The notes below the pieces were generated by a model. The model saw nothing but the letters and a program-made list of their open reading frames with translations, searched no databases and was not told the origin of the DNA. Shown piece after piece: positions 15,186 through 22,500 of a DNA stretch of 24,211 nt. The DNA comes from an uncultured Nitrospira sp. (lineage in GTDB: Bacteria > Nitrospirota > Nitrospiria > Nitrospirales > Nitrospiraceae): NCBI GenBank assembly GCA_946479785.1, contig CAMLHQ010000045.1:1-24211 (forward strand), in the 5' to 3' direction. Within the stretch, counting starts at the first letter, position 1, and each line of letters opens with the position of its first letter. Position numbers and translations under genes: made by a program.

Positions 15186-15869
15186 TCACTCCGAAACAGG
15201 AATGAATTGTCTGATCCACGCTCCAAAACTTCCCGGATTTCTGCTTTGGATGTAGACCACTCCGGGTCCATGGAATCGGCAGACAAATCCTTCACCGGAC
15301 GTGAAACTCGCGACCCACCCGGAAGCTGCGCGCTCAATGTTGTACGAGGTCGTCGCCGACCAGGCGACCAAGTGACTATTGTCCACGATGTATTCTTGAT
15401 CGGGCTTCAGTTCAATCTTGTGGATGGCTCCGAAGCTGTTGAGGATCAGTGCGCCCTTTCCGCTGATTTTCAGGATGAAGAATCCTTCGCCGCCGAGCAG
15501 CCCCCGACTCAGGCTCTGCATCTGACTTTCGATCTTGACTGTCTCGGCACCGGCCAAAAATCCGTCCTTCTGCACCATGTATTCGTTGAGGCCGTCGAGT
15601 TCCATGATCACGATTTCGCCAGGCACGGTCGGTGCCAACAACACTTCGCCCGGCCCTCGACTCGCCCGCAATGTTTGGAAAAAAAACTTTTCGCCACTGA
15701 GGAGCTTGCGGGAGAGTGCGCTCAGAAAACCGCCCTCCAATTTGCTTTCGATATCAATTGTCGGCGATGCGGCGACCATCGCACCCGATTCGGCCTTGAT
15801 CGTCTCCCCTGCCGTCAGTTCAACGCGCACCATCGGAAATGCCCCAGGGTATAAAATTTCGCTTCTCAT
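15186..15869 (-). CDS. AIM24/TIGR00266-family protein
   Basis: This 227-aa all-beta protein matches the AIM24 (TIGR00266) family: the opening VELTAGETIKAESGAMVAAS, then GEKFFFQTLRASRGPGEVLLAP, ESQMQSLSRGLLGGEGFF and LKISGKGALILNSFG, the two-fold repeated pattern of the family. It has no signal peptide, so it is probably cytoplasmic. The bacterial family has no established function, though yeast Aim24 is mitochondrial. ATG 15869 follows an AAAGGAA stretch. It lies 74 nt after the amidohydrolase gene and before the M48 peptidase, in what looks like one operon. The family call is firm; the role is not known. Confidence 0.9.
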   Translation of the reverse strand: MRSEILYPGAFPMVRVELTAGETIKAESGAMVAASPTIDIESKLEGGFLSALSRKLLSGEKFFFQTLRASRGPGEVLLAPTVPGEIVIMELDGLNEYMVQKDGFLAGAETVKIESQMQSLSRGLLGGEGFFILKISGKGALILNSFGAIHKIELKPDQEYIVDNSHLVAWSATTSYNIERAASGWVASFTSGEGFVCRFHGPGVVYIQSRNPGSFGAWIRQFIPVSE

Positions 15870-15943
15870 CTTTTATTCGTTCCTTTCTTCCCCTTCGGAT
15901 GCGGGTGGCACCAACATGGGCTGGTCGGTGACAGGACCCTCGC

Positions 15944-17425
15944 CTATCTTGCCACCCAACCGTACAGCTTGTGACTGGGTTCCGGTCCTTCTTCAAGATA
16001 ACTCATGCGAAGACGCCCCGCATAATCTTTGGGAAGGGCATTCCTGGTCGCTGCAACATCCACACCGAACACCCGTGCAGCATTCAAACCGAAGATCTTT
16101 GCTTTCACGTCGCGCGTGAGCCCTTGATACTTGTGCTTCTCGATAAGCTGATCCGGAATCTGGAACCGCCGGAACGCTTCGATTTGCCATTGCGGCGTAC
16201 CGTACCAGATTGAATCCGTTCCCCAGAGCACATGGTCGGCACCGAAGGTCTGGATGAGCTGGCCAAACAAGTGAGCACAGACAAGGGGATGGGTGGTGAC
16301 CAGCTGCCCGAACGTCGAGCCGAGCTCCATATAAATGTTCTTGATAGCCGGCTCACCTTGCTTCAGCCGGCAGAATTCGGTTGTCCAGGGAATGTCGCCG
16401 GTCCTGGCGAATGACTCATCGACAGATGCCGCGCTTTTGAGCCCCGAGTGATAGACGAGGAAGTCGATATCTGGAAAATCCTTGGCGGCTGCGATGAGAT
16501 CTTTAGGATGGTTATACTCGGGAACAGGACCCAACGGTAGTCCTTTGTGGACGCAGACCCGTTTCACGTTCAGCTTTCTGGCCTGTTCCAGCATGGGATA
16601 GGCGATCTTCTCGTCGTCCATCCACCAGCCACGGTCGAAGCCTTTTGGACACGAACCGGTATAACACTTCCACGCATTGATCTTCAGTGTTTCCGCCTGC
16701 ATCGCCATGAAATCCAGATCCGCCTGGCCCAGCTGCGGTGTGGCGAGCCCATGCGCGAGCATCCGCTGTGATCCGGCCAAGCGGTTGATCTCATCCCGGA
16801 TATGGGCCATTTCGTTGGGCGGCACGACGGCCTCCTGCGGATAGGGACCTGGCGGCGTGCTGATGAGACCGATGGATGTCTCGCTGTCGAGGAAGACTTC
16901 TTTCACGAAATTCTGCCAGGATAAATCATCCAGGGTCCCTCGATCGCCAGTTAACAGAGGATTGAGCCCCGACTCCTTCGCGCGGCGGCGCAAGCCGAGC
17001 AAGGCGTCCTTGGCCACCGCCCCTCTGCGGCGACTCTCTGTATCCGCCAAATCATAGCCAGAGCTGACGTAGTGCGTTTGCACATCGAAGATGAAGAACG
17101 GAACACCCTGTTGTTCGGCGAAGGCCGCCGGCTCGAACAACTCCAACTCGAAGACGTCGAAGAAGCGGCCGAACACGGAGTTCATCGCCAGCAAGGCTGC
17201 AGCCATGCCTCCCGTAGTCTTGAGAAACTGCCGGCGTGTCATGCCGAGCCGTTTGGCAGCCCGGCTATTCAGCTCAGTCACCACTTGCTCGACCCGGGCC
17301 TGATTCCTTGTTTGGGGCGGCGGAGAAAATTCTTCATTGGAGACGATCCGCGTGGGAATCGGTCCGGGCGAAAGAGCTCCTCGCAGAGCATTCCGTTTCC
17401 AATCAGGCGGCTCATGGCCATTCAT
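15944..17425 (-). CDS. Tat-exported amidohydrolase family protein
   Basis: This 493-aa protein belongs to the amidohydrolase_2 (metal-dependent TIM-barrel) group. A 60-residue N-terminal extension precedes a twin-arginine motif, TRRQFLK (Arg64, Arg65), and a hydrophobic segment, so it is probably exported folded by Tat. The barrel begins at FDVQTHYV, where the usual HxH metal pair reads Gln116-Thr-His118, and continues with LVYHSG and LWGTDSIWYG, whose Asp is the expected last metal ligand. GGAAGGAG lies just before ATG 17425; Met62 is a second possible start but would give a very short n-region. It begins a run with AIM24, M48 and phosphoesterase genes and has its own strong promoter. The substrate is unknown. 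The loss of one His could mean altered metal binding, though it may be normal in this subfamily. Confidence 0.88.
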   Translation of the reverse strand: MNGHEPPDWKRNALRGALSPGPIPTRIVSNEEFSPPPQTRNQARVEQVVTELNSRAAKRLGMTRRQFLKTTGGMAAALLAMNSVFGRFFDVFELELFEPAAFAEQQGVPFFIFDVQTHYVSSGYDLADTESRRRGAVAKDALLGLRRRAKESGLNPLLTGDRGTLDDLSWQNFVKEVFLDSETSIGLISTPPGPYPQEAVVPPNEMAHIRDEINRLAGSQRMLAHGLATPQLGQADLDFMAMQAETLKINAWKCYTGSCPKGFDRGWWMDDEKIAYPMLEQARKLNVKRVCVHKGLPLGPVPEYNHPKDLIAAAKDFPDIDFLVYHSGLKSAASVDESFARTGDIPWTTEFCRLKQGEPAIKNIYMELGSTFGQLVTTHPLVCAHLFGQLIQTFGADHVLWGTDSIWYGTPQWQIEAFRRFQIPDQLIEKHKYQGLTRDVKAKIFGLNAARVFGVDVAATRNALPKDYAGRLRMSYLEEGPEPSHKLYGWVAR

Positions 17426-17461
17426 GGCGACTCCTTCCTGTGGGCAAATCGATTGTGCGAG

Positions 17462-17490
17462 ATTCTGTGGAAGAGGCTCGACGCTGTCAA
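17462..17490 (-). promoter_or_regulatory. Sigma70 promoter of the amidohydrolase operon
   Basis: On the minus strand TTGACA (17490-17485; perfect -35) and CAGAAT (17467-17462; 4 of 6) are separated by 17 nt. Transcription would start near 17455, giving a 30-nt leader before ATG 17425. This is the best-looking promoter in the window. Confidence 0.6.
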
Positions 17491-17498
17491 GCGACAGC
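17483..17498. repeat. Hairpin overlapping the amidohydrolase -35
   Basis: GCTGTC (17483-17488) and GACAGC (17493-17498) form a perfect 6-bp stem with a 4-nt loop, just after the DUF3106 stop and covering the -35 element of the next gene. It could act as a weak end for the sigma operon transcript, an operator, or both; there is no U-run. Confidence 0.35.
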
Positions 17499-17502
17499 CG
17501 AG

Positions 17503-18039
17503 CTACTGTCTGAAAGGCCGGCGACGAGATTGCCCCTCGCGCGGCGTAGGGCCGCCGCCTCCCGGGTGAGGCTGCTGACCGCCATATTCTTTTCTGAGTT
17601 GGCGCCGAAAGGCGCGCCGCTCATCCGGCGACATGTTGCGCCACTGTTCCCGCAATGCTTGCCGACGCTCCGGCGGCAGGGAACGAAACCACTGGCGGGC
17701 GTTGCGAATGGCCTCTCGCTGTTCAGGAGGCAGTTGGCGAAACCGGTCGAATCGTTCACGCAGACGCGCCTGTTCGTCCGGCTTCAACTGCTGCCATTGT
17801 TGAAACCGCTGGCGGGCCTGTGCTCGCTCATCGGTGTTCATGTTGGACCACTGCCGCGCACCGTTAAGGAGCCGCTGCTGCCGTTCTGGCGGTATCTGGT
17901 CCCATCGATCGCCGAATTTTTGAAGCACTTGCTGTTCTTGCTGGCTCAGCTGCTGCCAGGGAATGGGCTGGTTTTCAGTTTGTGCCAAGACCGCACCCCC
18001 GGTCGCCAGCACGAACAATATGGCTCGGAGCAGCATCAT
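17503..18039 (-). CDS. DUF3106 exported protein with seven helical repeats
   Basis: This 178-aa protein has a signal peptide (LLRAILFVLATGGAVLAQ) and is then almost wholly built from about seven ~18-residue units of the form W-x-x-L/M-x-P-D/E-E/Q-R followed by a charged helix, for example QWQQLKPDEQARLRERFD, before a Gly/Pro/Arg tail. This is the DUF3106 pattern; such proteins are usually found behind an ECF-like sigma factor and a DUF3619 protein, as here. ATG 18039 overlaps the upstream stop as ATGA with GGAGG 9 nt before it; ATG 18036 is adjacent. It should be periplasmic. The Arg/Gln-rich amphipathic helices recall CpxP/Spy-type proteins, but that likeness is only structural inference. 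Confidence 0.9.
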   Translation of the reverse strand: MMLLRAILFVLATGGAVLAQTENQPIPWQQLSQQEQQVLQKFGDRWDQIPPERQQRLLNGARQWSNMNTDERAQARQRFQQWQQLKPDEQARLRERFDRFRQLPPEQREAIRNARQWFRSLPPERRQALREQWRNMSPDERRAFRRQLRKEYGGQQPHPGGGGPTPREGQSRRRPFRQ

Positions 18040-18371
18040 GGCTTCAAGCCTCCGCCAGGACGAACCGAAGAAGGTGACGGCTCTCGAGAAGGATTGTTGT
18101 CATTGCGTTGTTGCTGCCTCGGCTCATCGCGCCGGTCTCGTGGCGACCGCTGCTCATCCGGTTGGTCTGACTCCATGAGGACGGGATCGTCGAGTTGAAA
18201 TGGATCGACCCATTTCGGCTGTTCATCTCCGGAAGTCCAGGACCCAAGAAATTCCAAAAAATCCGTATCGGGTGGATCGGCTGCTGTCGGCGGCGCGGCT
18301 TCCGCAATGACGATCGACAGGACAACCGCTGCCGGCAATCCGATGATCCATTTATCCGGTCGTGTCGACAT
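18036..18371 (-). CDS. Small exported protein in the sigma operon, function unknown
   Basis: This 111-aa protein starts [20 protein letters not shown], a signal peptide or membrane anchor, followed by a conserved-looking acidic aromatic block (DFLEFLGSW, then WVDPFQLDDP) and a disordered Arg/Gln/Pro-rich tail. ATG 18371 is chosen because it begins the hydrophobic segment; it lies 20 nt inside the DUF3619-like gene, and a longer frame from 18521 reads antiphase coding sequence. The stop overlaps the DUF3106 start. I do not recognise a named family, though the LEFLGSW/WVDP pattern is often seen in small proteins between DUF3619-like and DUF3106 genes. It may cooperate with its neighbours in envelope signalling. 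Confidence 0.78.
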   Translation of the reverse strand: MSTRPDKWIIGLPAAVVLSIVIAEAAPPTAADPPDTDFLEFLGSWTSGDEQPKWVDPFQLDDPVLMESDQPDEQRSPRDRRDEPRQQQRNDNNPSREPSPSSVRPGGGLKP

Positions 18372-18705
18372 CGGCCAGCCAGTGATAGAATTCGAGATCA
18401 TCCGCCAGCTCGACGTTTTCAGCTGAGAGCACCAGATCGATATCTTCCACAAGTGGAGATATATGATGCTCCGGCAGCGGCTGTTTCGTCCAAAACGTAA
18501 CCGCGAGCGCCGCCACGGCAATCATGGCCAATCCGCCGGCCCAGACCATCCAGGAGCCACGGGCCGGTTTGGCCTCGAGAGCAGCCAGGCGCGCGCGCTG
18601 CAGCCGATGGACGGTCGCCGGGTCGAGATCGGCCACACTCTTATCGAGCAATTGCTTGGCGCGAGCCGTCATTTGCTCATCGCTCGGTTGAAAGTCGGTA
18701 CTCAT
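18352..18705 (-). CDS. DUF3619-like single-pass protein, candidate anti-sigma factor
   Basis: This 117-aa protein has a soluble N-terminal helical part (residues 1-45; [20 protein letters not shown] and [11 protein letters not shown]), one membrane helix ([20 protein letters not shown], about 52-71) and an acidic C-terminal tail ending [13 protein letters not shown]. This layout and the [13 protein letters not shown] motif fit DUF3619. Position directly behind the sigma factor gene, with ATG 18705 overlapping its stop (ATGA), suggests that its N-terminal part binds and holds the sigma factor at the membrane. No zinc (ZAS) motif is visible. The anti-sigma role is inferred from arrangement, not shown. 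Confidence 0.82.
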   Translation of the reverse strand: MSTDFQPSDEQMTARAKQLLDKSVADLDPATVHRLQRARLAALEAKPARGSWMVWAGGLAMIAVAALAVTFWTKQPLPEHHISPLVEDIDLVLSAENVELADDLEFYHWLADVDTTG

Positions 18706-19244
18706 CGCCGATGGTCTCCCAACACTTTTCGCAACGTCTGCACGGCGCGAAAGTAATGCGTCTTCACGCTGCCCTCGGAACAGCCCATCGCCCGGGCCGT
18801 CTGCGAAACGTCCAGTTCTTCCCAGGCCCGGAGCAAAAATGCCTGCTGTTGTCGCAGCGGGAGCGCCCGCAGGGCTTGCTCCAGCGCCGCCGTGGCCTGC
18901 TTGAGCGCCATGCGCTCGTCACTGGGCAATTGATTCTGGTCGGCCACCGTTTGGATCGGATCCTCCTGATCGTCTTCATCCTGTCCCGGCCCAAACCATT
19001 GCCGCCAACGATTGCGGACTTTCCTGCGTCGATACCAATCGCGGATGCGACTTTGAAGAATGGTGTGGAACAACGGGCCCCATTCGGCTTCCTCGCGCAT
19101 CCCGTACCGCTGGACCAACTTGAGCATCGAGTCCTGGACGAGGTCCATGGCTTCATCGACATCGCCGGTCGCAATGTGCGCCACACGAAACGCCCGACGC
19201 TCGATAGCAGCCAAGAATCGATCGAGGGCCCGAGTTTGATCCAG
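18702..19244 (-). CDS. ECF-like RNA polymerase sigma factor, probable CTG start
   Basis: This group 4 (ECF-type) sigma factor has region 2 ([30 protein letters not shown]) and region 4 ([23 protein letters not shown], then [14 protein letters not shown]) separated by a short acidic linker (DEDDQEDP). The open frame extends to TTG 19343, but the conserved domain begins near residue 35 of that frame. A perfect AGGAGG (19259-19254) sits 9 nt before CTG 19244, giving a 180-aa protein starting just ahead of region 2; GTG 19319 is a further option without such a site. Three small genes follow with overlaps. It should direct transcription of a regulon, perhaps including its own operon, in response to an envelope signal passed by the DUF3619-like protein. 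Confidence 0.85.
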   Translation of the reverse strand: MDQTRALDRFLAAIERRAFRVAHIATGDVDEAMDLVQDSMLKLVQRYGMREEAEWGPLFHTILQSRIRDWYRRRKVRNRWRQWFGPGQDEDDQEDPIQTVADQNQLPSDERMALKQATAALEQALRALPLRQQQAFLLRAWEELDVSQTARAMGCSEGSVKTHYFRAVQTLRKVLGDHRR

Positions 19245-19366
19245 AGTGACAGTCCTCCTGCAGTACTCGAGAATGCCGAGCGGGCCGAGCGCGATCGCTT
19301 CCCGTCCCGCTATCGACACGCCTCTACCCCGTCTTGGCGGCAATCCCGGCCGGTTCGACGCCGGTG

Positions 19367-19395
19367 ATTGTTGACCTGAATGGCTGGCAGGTCAA
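19367..19395 (-). promoter_or_regulatory. Sigma70 promoter of the sigma-factor operon
   Basis: On the minus strand TTGACC (19395-19390; 5 of 6) and AACAAT (19372-19367; 4 of 6) are separated by 17 nt. Transcription would start near 19360, leaving a leader of about 115 nt if translation starts at CTG 19244. Confidence 0.5.
19371..19395. promoter_or_regulatory. Inverted repeat operator over the sigma-operon promoter
   Basis: TTGACCTG (19371-19378) and CAGGTCAA (19388-19395) are perfect 8-bp inverted arms around a 9-nt spacer. They cover the -35 element and the promoter spacer and touch the -10, an ideal place for a repressor dimer. No terminator-like U-run follows on either strand. The binding protein is not identified. 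Confidence 0.48.
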
Positions 19396-19408
19396 GCCGA
19401 ATGTGTGG

Positions 19409-19438
19409 CATCCGATCGGATACCCTACGGATCGGATG
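19409..19438. repeat. Second inverted repeat upstream of the sigma operon
   Basis: CATCCGATC (19409-19417) and GATCGGATG (19430-19438) form a perfect 9-bp stem with a 12-nt loop; the left arm also carries the 12-bp palindrome ATCCGATCGGAT. It lies between the large TPR gene and the sigma promoter. It may be the transcript end of the TPR gene or a second regulatory site. Confidence 0.4.
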
Positions 19439-19581
19439 GCACATCCAACCATCACGCTCGTTCATCGAGTGATTTCCCCTTCATCATGAACAACGCATGA
19501 CAGGGCAACCCGTTGACAAATAATGCGGCTTCATGTGCAGGGACGGATTCGAAGACTCTGAACTGGAACGAGATCGGAGGC

Positions 19582-22500
19582 TTAGCGAGATTGAGATGAA
19601 GCCGCAGCACGCCTCGACTCGGACAAGGAGGGAGCAAAGGGAATTGTCACCACTACATCGTTGAGGCGATCGCCTTCTTGATCTTTGCCGTCACGCCCAA
19701 CGCTATAGATGAGGCCTTTCCGCTGATTGACCAGCATGGGAAGGCCGGTAAAGGGATCGTAATAAGCCTGGCCCGCTTTCGCCAACCGCATGAGGACATC
19801 GCCTTCCTGCGGACCCCGCCTGAGCCAGACCTGCAATCCCACAAGACGAAGCTGCGCATCGGCCTCGATCATCCGCAGAACGTACGGGTCCCAGGATGGA
19901 AGCGGCTCAATTCCGACGATGTGCTCGATTGGGTTGACCAAGTAATCCGTCAGGCCTGTGGCAGGGGTCCGGACGAATCCGGAAAGTTTCGGCAAGTTCA
20001 TGTACCGACCGCCCGCCACGGCTTTGTTGGTCGCCTCGTAGTACTCAGCATAGGCATTGGCCCGCCGCTGGACAGGCAGATGCATCGCAGCCACCATTGA
20101 CGCATGCCAGGGACGGTCATGGGGCTTGTCCTGTTTGAGCTCCGCCGGAACCGCTTTCGTCGCCCAAACGAAATGGCTTTGCATCGGCCAGCGCACGGAA
20201 AGTTCGACTTGATCGAGTGGGCGCACCATCTTACTCAGCCTGGTCAGAGCACTTCCGTCGAGATCCATCCGGCTGAGCAGCCCAGAGGCGATAGAGGCGT
20301 CATCTTGCACCGCCGTCACGGCCAGCATTTTCATCATCAGGGTCTTGGATTGGCCGAGCGCGGTACGCCAGGATTGCAGATCAGCTTCGAGTCGGTCGAG
20401 GCCGCTGGCAGGATCTTGGCTGAAGCCTTCTAACAAGAACAGCCGGTGAACGAGCAACACATGGTTACAGTTCGGGCTCAGCAGTTGTCCATAACCCCAG
20501 TCGTCAAACGGCATCGTCAGCCACCGCTGGTACCGACTAAGCGCGGTCGACTCCCGATTCACCATCGATCGAACGGTCTCCCCCTGCCCCTTGATTTGGG
20601 CCGCAGGGTCGCCGCTTCGGAACCATCCCTTGACCACGTGGGTGGAAGCTCCGGCTGAACCAGAGCCGCCGTTGGCATCATCGCCGCTCATGCAGACCTG
20701 CGCCGATGCGATATCGTATTCATCTGCCTTCCGCTCGTATCCGGCTTGAACAGGATCTTGACCGACAGGCGCGTCGAATCCGAGAAGGAGGAGATACCCG
20801 TTCTTCTTCGAGTCGGCGACCACGCGAGGAGGCGTGATCGTCAGATTCTGATAAAGCGAGCTCGGCGGATCCTCCATCGCTATCCAGGCCAAACCCAGTG
20901 CGCCGACCCCTACTGCGGCGACGACCATCGTCGTGATGGTAAACATCAGGGCCAGGAAGGTGAGCGAACGAGTCGTCGAGAAACAGTAGCTGATAAACGA
21001 GGAAACGCCGATCCGGACTCGATGGAGGCGCGCGATGAAACGCGGGCGCGGTTTCGCCCAGGACAGATGGCCGGAGGCGCTGACATGATCGACAGTGCTG
21101 CTCGGCGAAAAGAGCACATCCACAGCCGATGCGGCGGACGAGTGGGCCGGCTCCGCATCCTCCCGTGGTAATGCAACATCCGAATCGCTCCCTGACTTCA
21201 TCTTTGGCGAAGACGCTGCCGGCCCGTTGAAGGTGATGGCATCGCTCGCTTGCATCCAATCAGGACGTGTATCTGCCTGTGGTGGCGCGACCTCTTCAGC
21301 GACGGCAGGAGCCGCTGGCTCGAGGGGAGTCGATTTCCATTCTCGTATCGCTCCCGCCAGCGTTTCGGACAATGCCTCAAGCGCAGGAACAGGGATGGTG
21401 GGAGTCTGTTCGACTTCTTCTGGTTCTTTGTCCCAACGTTTTTTCTTCTGGGTGGGACGGTGGACCTGCACTGCCACTTCGCCCGTGTTCCAATGTGACG
21501 GCGCCCCAGCCGGCGGAGCCGTTTCGTGAAGTATGGGCGGTGGTTCCACCATCGTCGGCGGCGTGCTGCTGATCGCCTGCGGGGGGGCCTCGGAAGTCGA
21601 TCGGTTCTCAACTAGACCCGGTTCCTGGTTCGTCTGCTCGACTGAGGAAGCGGGCCCCGATAGTTCTATCGGCGCCGGCTCCGCCTCAGGAATTTTTTGC
21701 TCTTCGACGACGGTCGAAAACGATGCAGGCATTGCAGGGGCGAGCTGAGCTAGCGGGATATCATCGGAGGATTGATGGGAGACAAAAGTCGGCAACTCAG
21801 CGGTAGGACTATCCGCCGGTATCGGAGGAGAAGGAGCGATATTCGGTACCATTGAGATCGGCGAAGACCTGCCATGCGCCTCCGACTCCCGTTCAGGATG
21901 CCATCCTGCTTGCTGCGGCTCAGACGATAGCTCTTGCGCTTGTTCTGAAGGTGCGGCGTGGCTCGGCGCCATCGTCCCCGCGGCAAACTTCCAGGCATTG
22001 TCAAAGACCGAATTCCACGAAAACGAGCTCGGCTGAGGAGTCTCCACTCCTGCAGAATCCGATTCCGGATTCGACGCGAGTGGCGAGGTAGGACTCAACG
22101 CCTCTTCTGTGAGTGAGGAGGATGGCGGCTCCTGGAGTGGAGTAGACTCTGGAGGGGAAGCCTCCACTTCGGGAATTTGCATCGCGGCATCCGAAACCTG
22201 CTCCCAGGGCATCGGAGAGGATAATTGAGCGGATGAATCTGTGCGGGCAGGCTCCATCGATTCCGGCAGAACCGACGGCTCTGCAGCCTCAATGGTAGAA
22301 GTTGGCGATTCGTCAATCGCGACGGTAGGGTCTGTGGCCCCGTCTTGTACCCGCAGGGAAGCGAGAATCGACTCAAGCGCTAAATGGGGATCTGAAATTG
22401 GCGGCGTTTCAGGTTCGGAAATCTGTATTGAGGCATCTGCCAGTTGTTCCCATGGCATGGGAGAAGCGATGCCGTTCGCCGGTCCTGGTTCCGATCCTGC

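Noticed and set aside
17236..18198. Plus-strand open frame of 320 codons across DUF3106 and neighbours
   Set aside because: It runs antisense to the amidohydrolase start, DUF3106 and the 111-aa gene, which have signal peptides, ribosome sites and overlapping junctions; it has no recognisable domain.
19524..19606. 11-bp inverted repeat TGCGGCTTCAT / ATGAAGCCGCA around the TPR stop
   Set aside because: The arms are 61 nt apart and one arm is coding (AAAS); without a U-run or compact stem it is likely chance or at most a weak structure.
19452..19637. 61-codon minus-strand frame across the end of the TPR gene
   Set aside because: Its C-terminal part looks faintly protein-like, but the start lies within the TPR gene in another frame without a ribosome site. 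A frameshifted tail of the TPR gene is possible but unsupported.
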